Assembly (NCBI RefSeq): GCF_039543185.1
Contig: NZ_BAABJG010000006.1
Coordinates: 310,001 to 374,000 of the forward strand
Direction of reading: 5' to 3'
Source: Paenibacillus_S vulneris
GTDB lineage: Bacteria > Bacillota > Bacilli > Paenibacillales > NBRC-103111
Length of the DNA stretch: 64,000 nucleotides
Part shown: positions 16,086 through 25,137 of the stretch, one piece after another
How positions within the stretch are numbered: the stretch's first letter is position 1
Layout of the letters: each line of letters opens with the position of its first letter
Notes under the pieces: model-generated
The model's input: only the letters and a program-made list of their open reading frames with translations
What the model was told of the DNA's origin: nothing
The model's database searches: none
Program-made: the position numbers and the translations under genes

Positions 16086-17165
16086 TTAGCGTACGACTCC
16101 CGGTCCCGAGATCTTCACCCGTGTGTTCACCTTAAATTTGACTTGCGGATACACCGATTCCCAATGCTTGTAATCCTGTTCATCACCGAAGTAAGCGGCC
16201 AGGTAGTGAAGCCCGAAGCCATAGGGATCCGTTCCGGAATCCCGAATTTTATAGAGCAGCCTCTCGACTTGACGGGAGAAGCGTTCGCCGAGCTTGCGCT
16301 CAATGCCTTGCCAATCCTTCTCCAGAACAAAGGGAGGGCTTTCCTCCAGAATGCCGGTGATCATGACGTTCAAAGTGACTTTCGGAATATCATCTTTGCT
16401 AACATTAATCTTGGATCGAATCTGATTGACGGTTAAGACAATCCTTTTTTTTCCGTAAGGCATCTTGAGCTCGGACTTCGGAAATTGCTTGGCCGTCATA
16501 TTAAACAGCATGGTTTCTTCCGGGTCCAGAATGAGATGAGGCCGTCTTTTGCCCATAATCAGGACACGATCGATCTCGTAGGTGCTCTCTTTGCCTCGGA
16601 TAATAGGAAGCGCCGGATCAAGGCCTCTTTCAAAATGGCGACGGGTCAGATCAAATAAGTACGTCGTCACCGTATAGGGAGATTCCGAGCCCTCATTGCC
16701 GAAGGTCAGAGTCAGCGCATTGCCAGGGTACCGTTCCGATTTCGGCACAACTTTGAGCACGGACAAGGCATCCGGTTCACCCACACCTACGTAGCTGACC
16801 GCTTGAATGTCCCGCCTTCGGGCGAACCAGCTCATGCTGCTGGGATCGTTATGATCGAACAGCGTTTTGCCCATCACAAATATACGGCAGTGGCCGAAAT
16901 CAAGCTCCTTGTCCACAAACGACTTCAAATGTCGTACGCCTTCGGCGATCGATGGAGCATCGATGGTTTGGATTTGGGTCTTGGACGACCCGCTTTCTAC
17001 CTTTGCCGATGTGATGGCCAACCGGATCGAGACCCGAAACGGCTTCTCCGGGTTTCCGCTCCAATCGATTCCCATGGCCACCACATAGAAGCGTTTGTCG
17101 ATATCCTTCATCCCGCAGCCTGCGAGAAGCAGGCAAAGCAGGAAGACCGTGAATGCCCTGATCAT
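16086..17165 (-). CDS. Germinant-receptor lipoprotein, GerC (Ger(x)C) family
   Basis: 359-aa lipoprotein: signal MIRAFTVFLLCLLLAGCG with lipobox LAGC, then the family pattern KDIDKRFYVVAMGIDW near residue 20 and a C-terminal domain ending KVNTRVKISGPG. GerC subunits sit on the outer face of the spore inner membrane and work with GerA and GerB subunits to sense nutrients. It is last in the order gerA-gerB-gerC, 18 bp after the permease, as in yfkQ-type operons. A second copy of the family lies at 61.9 kb. Confidence 0.9.
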   Translation of the reverse strand: MIRAFTVFLLCLLLAGCGMKDIDKRFYVVAMGIDWSGNPEKPFRVSIRLAITSAKVESGSSKTQIQTIDAPSIAEGVRHLKSFVDKELDFGHCRIFVMGKTLFDHNDPSSMSWFARRRDIQAVSYVGVGEPDALSVLKVVPKSERYPGNALTLTFGNEGSESPYTVTTYLFDLTRRHFERGLDPALPIIRGKESTYEIDRVLIMGKRRPHLILDPEETMLFNMTAKQFPKSELKMPYGKKRIVLTVNQIRSKINVSKDDIPKVTLNVMITGILEESPPFVLEKDWQGIERKLGERFSRQVERLLYKIRDSGTDPYGFGLHYLAAYFGDEQDYKHWESVYPQVKFKVNTRVKISGPGVVR

Positions 17166-17183
17166 GCTGAATGCCTCCTCTGT

Positions 17184-18323
17184 TCACGATGATTTGGGAC
17201 GGCTCTCCGCGGTATCGCGCCCGGTTGAATTTTTTCTCGCCAAGAATACGATAAAAATCATGACGAACATAGCAAACACCTCGACACAAAACCGGGCTAT
17301 AAGCCACCACCCCGTTGCCCATTGATTCCTCTGCTCATTGGCCCACAAGGAATAAACGAACGACAGCCCTCCGAAAACAGTGCATAATATCCAATTGGAT
17401 AGAGGAACCGGCATTTCTTCTGCTTTGGGTTTATGGCGGGGAGAACAGCCCTTGAAAAATTCCATGGCGCAATGAAAGGTGTTCATGACGAACATCAAGG
17501 AAAGAATCGTAAAGATAACCAAGAAGATGAACAGCACCCGTTGGATGAAACCGTATTTCATGATCATGGAATCGGCTGTCACGCTCCATACAAAGATATA
17601 CTGTTCTGCCGCCATCGTTCCGTGAAAGCCGATAGGGATAAAGAACGAGGAAAATGCAAAGCCGGTTCCCAAAACAGGGATGATCCAGCGATACTTGAAT
17701 TTAATCGGCTTTGTGTTTAAACGATTGAATAGTTGAATATTCAAATATCCGCTGAACAAAAATGACGCCGCGGCGATCGATTCAAAGGTTGGCGCCCGAT
17801 CCACATAACCGGCCACTACTCTCATCGCATCCCAGCTGAGCTGATCGTCGGTAACCGACTTGTACAGGATGAATACGCATATTGGAGCTACTAGCAGCAG
17901 CAGCATCTCGAGGGAAAACTGTACGGATCTGGAGGATCTGGAGCCGGCAAAAATACAGGCGGCAACAATGAGAAGCAAAAATGAAAATTCATTCATCTCC
18001 GGATTAAAAAACATCCCCATCGTCCGGGTAAAGTTGTATATGACAAGAACGCCTCCCGTTATCCAGGTCAAGCCCGCGAGGACAATCAAGGGAATAGCGA
18101 CAGCGGGTGGAAGATATTGATGAAGAATTTCCGGCAGTCCCATGCCTGGGAACCGCAGAAAGCAGCTGGTCGTCACGATGGAGACCACTGTCCCGCAAAC
18201 AATGGCGATCAGGATGCTCATTACCGCACCGTTAAACCGCTCTTTAATCAAAATGTGCGGCACAAACAGCATGACGTTCATGAACCCGACATAGATGAAA
18301 TGATAGTAAAAGTAACGGATCAG
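17184..18323 (-). CDS. Germinant-receptor permease subunit, GerB (GerAB) family, probable non-ATG start
   Basis: About 379 aa if translation starts at CTG 18321-18323, 365 aa from the first ATG (18279-18281). It is a 10-TM APC-superfamily permease of the GerB type (FLRFPGMGLPEIL, TWITGGVLVIYNFTRTMGMF). With the ATG start, TM1 loses its first half. The in-frame upstream codons read L-I-R-YFYYHFIYVGF, restoring the TM1 seen in other GerB proteins. A GGGGGG site lies 7 bases before this CTG and 4 before an in-frame ATT; a TAA closes the frame just above. The gene follows the gerA stop by about 20 bp. Confidence 0.85.
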   Translation of the reverse strand: MIRYFYYHFIYVGFMNVMLFVPHILIKERFNGAVMSILIAIVCGTVVSIVTTSCFLRFPGMGLPEILHQYLPPAVAIPLIVLAGLTWITGGVLVIYNFTRTMGMFFNPEMNEFSFLLLIVAACIFAGSRSSRSVQFSLEMLLLLVAPICVFILYKSVTDDQLSWDAMRVVAGYVDRAPTFESIAAASFLFSGYLNIQLFNRLNTKPIKFKYRWIIPVLGTGFAFSSFFIPIGFHGTMAAEQYIFVWSVTADSMIMKYGFIQRVLFIFLVIFTILSLMFVMNTFHCAMEFFKGCSPRHKPKAEEMPVPLSNWILCTVFGGLSFVYSLWANEQRNQWATGWWLIARFCVEVFAMFVMIFIVFLARKNSTGRDTAESRPKSS

Positions 18324-18345
18324 AATAGATCCCCCCGATTATGAT

Positions 18346-19653
18346 TCAACGATTTTTATTCGTCGTAAATATCGATAGATACGGCTGGCCAAAGCTGCGC
18401 AAATGGCACAAGTAGACAATAACGAGAAACATCGTCACAATAACACCGACCATGCCGTAAAAGATGGACGCGACGACGAAGACGTACTTCAAAGCCCGAA
18501 TGGAGTAACTGAACGAGCTGCTCGGGATAACAAAATTAGAGATCGCAACGACGGATGTCACTATGATCATGATGCTGCTAACCAGTCCTGCCTGCTGGGC
18601 GGCTTGCCCCAGAATAAGACCTCCTACGGTTGCGGCGGTAGAGCCGACAAATCGGGGAAGACGGATACTGGCCTCAATAAGCGCCTCAATCATAAAAAGC
18701 ATAATGAAGACCTCAATGAAAGCCGGATACGGTACTGCCGCCCGGCTGCCATCAATGGAGAAAGCCAGCTGCACCCGGAAAAATTCCGGATTATACTCCG
18801 ATACGGCGATGTAGAGAGCAGGCAGCGTCATGGAGAGCAGCATACCGACATAACGGAACAAAATGATGACTCTCCCCATCCAGAACGGCTCGTAATCATC
18901 GTCCATCGCATGCATAAAGTCGAAGAAACGTACCGGAAGCGTAATGGCGAAGCGGCTGCCGTCGACCAGAATAGCAATCTTCCCTCTCGACAGAAACTGC
19001 GCTACGCGGTCGGGCCGTTCGGTCTGCATCGTGACGGGGAACATGCTGAACCGGGAGTTGCCCATATACATCGCGAGCTGACCGGCCGCCTGTAATAGCT
19101 TTATCTGGATATCCTCCAGCCTTTGGGACAGCTCCTTCAACGGTTTGTGGTCTACCTTGTCCCGATCGTACAAAATCATGATTCTGGTCTTCGAGTCATC
19201 TCCCTTCTCCATCTTCTCCACCGATAACGTCGGCAAATTATACCGCAAGCGCACCAGATTTGTATTCATGTCCAGATCCTCGGTGAACGCGGACTGGGGA
19301 CCCTGCAGGGACGCCTCCACCTCCGTGTTCTCGGGCTGGTCCTGCATCTTCCGGACCGACTCCAGCGAATGAACATGTCCCTCGTATTCAAACAGCGTAC
19401 AGCCTTTCAGCAATAGCGCCGTCCATTCGGCGGGGTCGTCCACTTGCTTGAAGCACGGGTTGCTCCGCAGCATCCTTCTGAATTCGTCGGGACGGTATCG
19501 ATAAGAGAAAGGAACCATGAGCATGTCCTTCACATGATTGATATCGGTCATACTGGGGAACAGGCACATTTCCATTCTTGCCTCTCCATTATCTAACGTC
19601 TGTGCCAGCAAATCGGCGGGAGAACCAAGCAGCTTTTTGATTTGCTCCAGCAT
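18346..19653 (-). CDS. Germinant-receptor subunit, GerA family
   Basis: 435-aa protein, at the short end for GerA-type subunits (about 480-500 aa). The start ATG at 19651-19653 follows AAGGAG by 9 bases. A soluble N-terminal region (FSYRYRPDEFRRMLRSNP; GCTLFEYEG) leads to the family core PDRVAQFLSRGKIAILVDGS and LPRFVGSTAATVGGLILGQAA, then several transmembrane segments. GerA subunits form the nutrient-gated channel of the germination receptor in the spore inner membrane. First gene of germinant-receptor operon 1. Confidence 0.92.
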   Translation of the reverse strand: MLEQIKKLLGSPADLLAQTLDNGEARMEMCLFPSMTDINHVKDMLMVPFSYRYRPDEFRRMLRSNPCFKQVDDPAEWTALLLKGCTLFEYEGHVHSLESVRKMQDQPENTEVEASLQGPQSAFTEDLDMNTNLVRLRYNLPTLSVEKMEKGDDSKTRIMILYDRDKVDHKPLKELSQRLEDIQIKLLQAAGQLAMYMGNSRFSMFPVTMQTERPDRVAQFLSRGKIAILVDGSRFAITLPVRFFDFMHAMDDDYEPFWMGRVIILFRYVGMLLSMTLPALYIAVSEYNPEFFRVQLAFSIDGSRAAVPYPAFIEVFIMLFMIEALIEASIRLPRFVGSTAATVGGLILGQAAQQAGLVSSIMIIVTSVVAISNFVIPSSSFSYSIRALKYVFVVASIFYGMVGVIVTMFLVIVYLCHLRSFGQPYLSIFTTNKNR

Positions 19654-19805
19654 AGCAATCCACTCCTTATCTGGCATAGATTACCCTGGAAGAAGGAAAA
19701 CTATGCCGCGGCAGCATCCGGTTCCTGCCGGTTTGTACAGCATGTACAACGACAAAAATAGCTCGCTGCAGGGGGGCGTAGTTGTTGAATAAGCCTCGAA
19801 AATAT

Positions 19806-19849
19806 CAAAAAAGCCGCTGATCCCGCATGAGGCGGAAACCAGCGACTTT
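19806..19849 (-). terminator. Intrinsic terminator of the pheS-pheT-zapA-cvpA direction
   Basis: AAAGTCGCTG ... CAGCGGCTTTTTT on the minus strand, with an inner CCGC/GCGG stem. It lies 40 bp after cvpA and isolates it from the ger operon. Confidence 0.8.
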
Positions 19850-19890
19850 ATTCCGTGTTTCTTTTATTTGAAGCAGCTATGGCAGTGCGA

Positions 19891-20436
19891 TTAGACCGTT
19901 TTTTTGTTCCATAGCTCATGCAGCTTATCGGTAACCGAAGGTAATGCATTGTAAATATAAGGCGCGGACTTCGAGCCGTCCAATAAATGCCGCACCGTTT
20001 CATTAGGAATAACGGACATGACCTGCACCGCGATAACAATGATCAATGCCGCTTCAGCAAGGCCCAACAGAGCGCCGCTCCATTGATTGATCGTCTTGAG
20101 CCCTGGCGTGAGCACGATCCAGTTCAGGATGCGCCCTGCGAGGCTTAATGCGAATTTCACTCCGAAAAGAAGCACAGCAAACGCTATAGCATTGTAAATA
20201 TATGTATCGAGATGGAGCCCCTTCATCATCTGCTCATATTGCCGGAACGTTTCATTATCCGGCAGGGCAAGCACCCCCGCAACCAATGGCGCCATATACG
20301 GATACAAAGCAAACGCCACCAGATAAGCAATAAAGAGGCCGGCCACGGATACGATTTGGCTAACCAATCCCCGGTAATAGCCTAACACCGTACCCGTTAA
20401 CGCGATCACTGCCGCCGCCCAATCCAATCCGTTCAT
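19891..20436 (-). CDS. cvpA: CvpA-family membrane protein
   Basis: 181-aa protein with four transmembrane segments and the family opening MNGLDWAAAVIALTGTVLGYYRGLVSQI, plus AALLGLAEAALI-like LLGLAEAALIIVIAVQV. CvpA proteins (YshB in Bacillus subtilis) are envelope proteins of uncertain role. It starts 9 bp after the zapA stop, and the zapA-cvpA order is the same as yshA-yshB in Bacillus subtilis, where the pair is conserved next to pheST. Confidence 0.85.
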   Translation of the reverse strand: MNGLDWAAAVIALTGTVLGYYRGLVSQIVSVAGLFIAYLVAFALYPYMAPLVAGVLALPDNETFRQYEQMMKGLHLDTYIYNAIAFAVLLFGVKFALSLAGRILNWIVLTPGLKTINQWSGALLGLAEAALIIVIAVQVMSVIPNETVRHLLDGSKSAPYIYNALPSVTDKLHELWNKKTV

Positions 20437-20445
20437 CGGGAGTCG

Positions 20446-23400
20446 TCACTCATTTTCGACAACCAGTTCAATCCATTCGTTATATTCAATTTGCAGCTTC
20501 TCATATTCGGACTTCAACTCCTGCAATTCGGTATATACCTGTTGAGCCCGTTCGCGATGATCGTTATATTCCTCCTGCAAAGCCTTGTTGCGAGCGGCTT
20601 GCTCGTTAAACTGCTCCTGAAGCTCGTTATACAGCTCGATTTGAAGCTGCAGCTCTTCCTGTTGGGTGGAGAATTGAATCCGCGATTGCTCAATCTGAGC
20701 GGACAGCTCGCTTTGGAGCTGCTGCCCCTCGCGATATTGACGCTCGAGCTCCTCGATTCGCGCGGCCTGCTGCCCCTGCTCCTGCAGCAGGCTTTGATTA
20801 CGTTCCTGCTGCTGCCGGTACAGCTGCTCCAGCTCCGCCAAACGCTCATTTCCATGAAGCAGCTGAGTTTCCAGAGCGGCAGCGGCTTCCCGCTGGCCAT
20901 ACAGCTGTTCCTGCAAGGCGGCTCGCTCCGATTCCAGCTGCTGATTGGCAGCTCGGCTTTCCGTCTCCTGCTGCTTCATGCGGGCCTGCAGCTCAGCTAG
21001 CTGGCCCTCCAGCTCCTGATACAGCTCTTCTTGCAGCTGCAGCTCCTCCCGCTGCTCTCCGCCGAGCTTGCGAAGTTCATCCGTCTGCGCGGTTAGCTCC
21101 TCACAGCGACGCTGCCACTGGCTCGCGCTCTCTTGCAGCTGCAGCTGGTACGTCTGCTGCTCACGGAATTGCGCCATCAATGCGCGGAGCTCCTCCTGCA
21201 TCGTGGCCAGCTGCTGCTGCTGATCCGCAAGCTGAGCTTCCCGCTGGCCAAGCTGCTCGCGCAAGGAGGCGAGCTGCTGCTCGCTTTCGCGAAGCGCCTC
21301 GGCGCTGCTCTCCGCCTGCTCCTGCAAGCGGCGCTCCGCTGCGCTATGCAAGGACTGCAGTTCCTCGTACATCTCCTCCTGGAGCTGCGTCTCTTCGAGC
21401 TGAAGGTCCAGCTTGCGCTGGAGCTCGGCAGCCAGCTCACGCTGTGCCTCAAGCTCGGATTGCAGAGCTTCGCTATGCTGCTGATGATTCTCCAGGCGCT
21501 CCAGGGCCGCTCTGCTCTCTTCCGCTTGCTCGTTCAGCTGCAGCTGAAGCTGCTGCTGCTGCTCCATTGCTTCCACCAGCTGCTCCTGAAGCTGGTTAGC
21601 CAATGCCTGAATTTGCCACTGCTCGGTACGCGCCTGCTTCTGCTGCTCCTGATTCCGTTCCAGCAGCTGTTCGTATTCCTTCTGCTGAAGCTGAATTTGC
21701 TCGTTCAGCTGCTCGTTCAACAGGCCTAGCTCCTCATAGCGCCGGAGCTGCTCCTCGCTTTGCCGCTGCAGCTCCAGTGCTTCGTCTTGTTGACGCTGCA
21801 ACTGCTCTTGCAGGTCACGAAGCTTCTGCTCGTGATCCAGCTTCAGCCGCTCCAGCTCCGCAGTCAGACGGGCAGCCTGCTGCACGAGCTCCTCACGCAG
21901 CCTTGCTGCTTCCAGCTGCGAGCGCTCCGCTTGGGCAGCCAGCTCTGTTTGCAGCTGCTCTGCTTCGCTGCGCATCCGATCCAGCTCCGCTTGCAAGCGG
22001 CCGGTCTGCGCCTCGTGCTCCTCATGCAGCTTGGCCGCCTCGGACTGCAAATGCTCCGCTTGAGCGGCAAGCTCCGTCTGCAGCTTCGACGCTTCGCTCC
22101 TCGCTTGCTCCAGTTGCTCGCTCAGCTCTGCTTCCTGCATCCGGCTCATCTCCTCCAGCTCTGCCGCCGATTCGCGTTCCTTCGCCAGCTCCTGCTCCAG
22201 GTTGCTGCCTCGCTCCTGCTCGCTTCTCAGCCGCGCCTCCAGCTCCGCTTGCAAGCCCCGCTCCTGCTCCAGCTTGCGCTCTTGCTCAAGCCTTAGCTGC
22301 GACAGCTCCGCAGTCAGGCGGCTTACCTGCTCCGAGAGCTCCTCACGCAGCCTCGCCGATTCCGACTGCGAACGCTCCGCTTGGGCAGCCAGCTCCGTTT
22401 GCAGCTTCGACGCTTCGCTCTTCGCTTGCTCTAGATGCTCCATGAGCTCCGCTTCCTGCATCCGGCTCAGCTCTTCCAGCTCCGCCGCCGATTCGCGTTC
22501 CTTCGCCAGTTCCTGCTCCAGGCTGCCGCCGCGCTCCTGCTCGCTTCTCAGCCGCGCCTCCAGCTCCGCTTGCACGCTCCGCTCCTGCTCCAGCTTGCGC
22601 TCTTGCTCCAGCCTTAGCTGCGACAGCTCCGCCTGCATTCGACTGGCCTGCGCTTCAAGCTCCCCATGCAGCCTTGCCGATTCCGACTGCGAGCGCTCCG
22701 CTTGCGCCACCAGTTCCGCTTGCAGCCGCTCTGCTTCCCTGCGGGCTAGCTCCAGCTGCTCTGTCAGCTCCGCTTCCTGCATCCGGCTCAGTTCTTCCAG
22801 CTCCGCCGCCGATTCGCGCTCCTTCGCCAGCTCCTGCTCCAGGCTGCTGCCGCGCTCCTGCTCACTTCTCAGCCGTGCCTCCAGCTCCGTCTGTACGCTG
22901 CGCTGCTGCTCCAGCTTCTGTTCGTGCTCCAGCCTTAGCTGCGACAGCTCCGCCTGCATCCGGTTGGCCTGCACCTCAAGCTTCTCGCGCAGCTCTGCCG
23001 ATTCCGACTCCCAGAGCACCAATTGTGCTGCTAGTTCCGTTTGCAGCTGCTCCGCTTCCCTGCGGGCCTGCTCCAGCTGCTCTGTCAGCTCGGCCTCCTG
23101 CATCCGGCTCAGCTCTTCCAGCTCCGCCGCCGATTCGCGCTCCTTCGCCAGCTCCTGCTCTAGCTCACTGCCCCGCTCCTGCTCCGCCTTCAGACGGGCT
23201 TCCAGGTCCATCTGCGCGCTGCGCTGCTGCTCCGCTTCCTGCTCCCGCTCGCGCTTCAGCTGCTCCAGACGCTGCTGCAGCTTCGCCAGCTCCACCTGCG
23301 CTTGCTCCGATTGCGCCGCAAGCTCCGTCTGCAGCTGGGACGCTTCGCTCTTCGCCTGCTCCAGCTGCTCTGTCAGCTCGGCCTCCTGCATCCGGCTCAG

Positions 23401-24855
23401 CTCTTCCAGCTCCGCCGCCGTCTTGCGTTCCTTCGCCAGCTCCTGCTCCAGGCTGCTGCCGCGCTCTTGCTCCGCCTTCAGACGGGCTTCCAGCTCCGAC
23501 TGCGCGCTGCGCTGCTGCTCCGCTTCCTGCTCCCGCTCGCGCTTCAGCTGCTCCAGACGCTGCTGCAGCTTCGCTATCTCCACCTGCGCTTGCTCCGACT
23601 GCGCAGACAGCTCCGTCTGCAGCCGTGAAGCTTCGCTCTTCGCCTGCTCCAGCTGCTCCGTCAGCTCGGCCTCCTGCATCCGGCTCAGCTCTTCCAGCTC
23701 CACCGCCGTCTCGCGTTCCTTCGCCAGCTCCTGTTCGAGCTCACTGCCTCGCTCCTGCTCCGCCTTCAGACGGGCTTCCAGCTCCGACTGCACGGCGCGC
23801 TGCTGCTCCGCTTCCTGCTCCCGCTCGCGCTTCAGCTGCTCCAGACGCTGCTGCAGCTTCGCCAGCTCCACTTGCGCTTGCTCCGATTGCGCCGCAAGCT
23901 CCGTCTGCAGCTGGGACGCTTCGCTCTTCGCCTGCTCCAGCTGCTCCGTCAGCTCGGCCTCCTGCATCCGGCTCAGCTCTTCCAGCTCTGCCGCCGTCTC
24001 GCGCTCCTTCGCCAGCTCCTGCTCAAGGTCGCTGCTGCGTTCCTTGGCGAGCTTTAGCTGCTCCTCCAGCTCTGACAGCCCGGCGCGCTGCTGCTCCAGC
24101 TCCTGCTCCCGTTCACGCTTGAGCCGCTCCAGAACGGTGCTGCGTTCCTGCTCATTCTTCAGCTGTTCCTCCAGCTTGGCCTGCAGGCCCCGCAGCTCCT
24201 CCAGCTGCTGTTCGCGCTCCTGATCCAGCTGCTCCAGCTCCGACCGAAGTCTTGCCGCTTCGGATTCCAGCTGCTCGATTTGCGCGGTCAGCTCCGACTC
24301 CTGCAAAGCGCTCAGCTCTTCCAAATCCGCTACGGCCTTACGCTGCTCCTCCAGCTGCTTTTCCAGGCCCCGGCTCCGCTCCGACTCGCTTTTGAGCTTA
24401 GCCTCCAACCGTTCACGCTCTTGCCCCGACAGGTTTAATGCATTCTGCAGCCTGGAAGCCTCCGCCTCGAATCGGGTCCGTTCTTCTTCAAGCTTATTGC
24501 GCTCGGACTCCAGCTCTTGCAGCCGCTCGCGTTCTACCTCCAATTCCTGAAGCACCACCGCATGGCGCTCTTTGAGGTGGCCCAGCTCCTCCTTGGATTT
24601 CTCCAGCTGCTTTTGCTTCTCCAGCAGCTCTTCAAGCTCATCCTGCATTTTATAGTAATCATCTGATATATTTACTGCCGCCAAAACGGCTATTTTAGGC
24701 GTATCGAGACGCGGCGAACCCTCGGCGATTTTATGCATTTGATCGTTCACCTGCGCCACAACCCGTTTCATGTTCGTCGCGCTTGTTTTGGCAACCAGCT
24801 TATAAGGGGTGCCGAATATATCTACCGTCATTCGGATTTTCTCTTCATTGCTCAC
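20446..24855 (-). CDS. zapA: Giant ZapA-domain protein with a repeat-expanded coiled coil
   Basis: 1469 aa from a GTG at 24853-24855, which AAAGGAGAG precedes by 8 bases. Residues about 5-85 are a ZapA domain (VDIFGTPYKLVAKTSATNM, IAVLAAVNISDDYYKMQDEL), normally the whole of an 85-aa FtsZ-ring stabiliser. It is followed by about 1380 residues of E/Q/L/R-rich coiled coil. Seven anchors of RMQEAEL recur at exactly 288 bp three times and then 321 bp three times, so the units differ by 33 bp or one 11-residue hendecad. No other domain and no membrane segment is seen. Position between pheT and cvpA is that of normal zapA. A length beyond 1 micrometre-scale rods is not needed: as a single helix it would span roughly 0.2 micrometres (inference). 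Antisense Ser-rich frames here are composition artefacts. Confidence 0.88.
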   Translation of the reverse strand: MSNEEKIRMTVDIFGTPYKLVAKTSATNMKRVVAQVNDQMHKIAEGSPRLDTPKIAVLAAVNISDDYYKMQDELEELLEKQKQLEKSKEELGHLKERHAVVLQELEVERERLQELESERNKLEEERTRFEAEASRLQNALNLSGQERERLEAKLKSESERSRGLEKQLEEQRKAVADLEELSALQESELTAQIEQLESEAARLRSELEQLDQEREQQLEELRGLQAKLEEQLKNEQERSTVLERLKREREQELEQQRAGLSELEEQLKLAKERSSDLEQELAKERETAAELEELSRMQEAELTEQLEQAKSEASQLQTELAAQSEQAQVELAKLQQRLEQLKREREQEAEQQRAVQSELEARLKAEQERGSELEQELAKERETAVELEELSRMQEAELTEQLEQAKSEASRLQTELSAQSEQAQVEIAKLQQRLEQLKREREQEAEQQRSAQSELEARLKAEQERGSSLEQELAKERKTAAELEELSRMQEAELTEQLEQAKSEASQLQTELAAQSEQAQVELAKLQQRLEQLKREREQEAEQQRSAQMDLEARLKAEQERGSELEQELAKERESAAELEELSRMQEAELTEQLEQARREAEQLQTELAAQLVLWESESAELREKLEVQANRMQAELSQLRLEHEQKLEQQRSVQTELEARLRSEQERGSSLEQELAKERESAAELEELSRMQEAELTEQLELARREAERLQAELVAQAERSQSESARLHGELEAQASRMQAELSQLRLEQERKLEQERSVQAELEARLRSEQERGGSLEQELAKERESAAELEELSRMQEAELMEHLEQAKSEASKLQTELAAQAERSQSESARLREELSEQVSRLTAELSQLRLEQERKLEQERGLQAELEARLRSEQERGSNLEQELAKERESAAELEEMSRMQEAELSEQLEQARSEASKLQTELAAQAEHLQSEAAKLHEEHEAQTGRLQAELDRMRSEAEQLQTELAAQAERSQLEAARLREELVQQAARLTAELERLKLDHEQKLRDLQEQLQRQQDEALELQRQSEEQLRRYEELGLLNEQLNEQIQLQQKEYEQLLERNQEQQKQARTEQWQIQALANQLQEQLVEAMEQQQQLQLQLNEQAEESRAALERLENHQQHSEALQSELEAQRELAAELQRKLDLQLEETQLQEEMYEELQSLHSAAERRLQEQAESSAEALRESEQQLASLREQLGQREAQLADQQQQLATMQEELRALMAQFREQQTYQLQLQESASQWQRRCEELTAQTDELRKLGGEQREELQLQEELYQELEGQLAELQARMKQQETESRAANQQLESERAALQEQLYGQREAAAALETQLLHGNERLAELEQLYRQQQERNQSLLQEQGQQAARIEELERQYREGQQLQSELSAQIEQSRIQFSTQQEELQLQIELYNELQEQFNEQAARNKALQEEYNDHRERAQQVYTELQELKSEYEKLQIEYNEWIELVVENE
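22134..23990 (-). repeat. Tandem repeats of 288 and 321 bp inside zapA
   Basis: The anchor CCTGCATCCGGCTC begins at 22134, 22455, 22776, 23097, 23385, 23673 and 23961, giving three 321-bp and three 288-bp intervals. Units encode 107 and 96 residues. Neighbouring copies are close to identical at the DNA level, so array length may vary between strains by recombination. Confidence 0.9.
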
Positions 24856-25137
24856 AAGTAAACTCTCCTTTCTTACCTTCACAGAGGAGGTTTATAAAGT
24901 CTCCGCGCGGAATGTACCGGAAGTCCGATCTAGTTGAAATAAGAACCCGGCATACGCCTTCAAAGGCCGCGATTCATTCCATGGAACGGCAGACATTTGT
25001 AAACACTTGGAAATCTAAATCAAATTCCTCGTTTCCCAATATATTTCGATAAGCGGAACGTGTTTTCCTGCTGTAGCAGGCATACTTTATGACAAATTGC
25101 GAGCCTTTTGACGGGGATAGACCTGCAAAGTAAGGAG
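24856..25137. other. Intergenic stretch without recognised content
   Basis: Between the zapA start and the repeat cluster I see no ORF with a ribosome binding site and no clear hairpin with a T-tract. An rnhC gene, present between pheT and zapA in Bacillus subtilis, is absent. Confidence 0.5.

Noticed and set aside
16867..17325. Plus-strand ORFs opposite the GerC and GerB genes
   Set aside because: Shadows of well-supported minus-strand germination genes.
22134..23990. CRISPR array or satellite DNA
   Set aside because: The 288/321-bp period keeps an open reading frame and encodes coiled coil throughout; units are far too long for CRISPR repeats.
22202..24223. 673-aa Ser/Cys/Ala-rich plus-strand ORF opposite zapA
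   Set aside because: It is the shadow of the GAG/CAG-rich coiled-coil codons on the other strand. It has no ribosome binding site or plausible domain, and its repeats follow the real gene's period.
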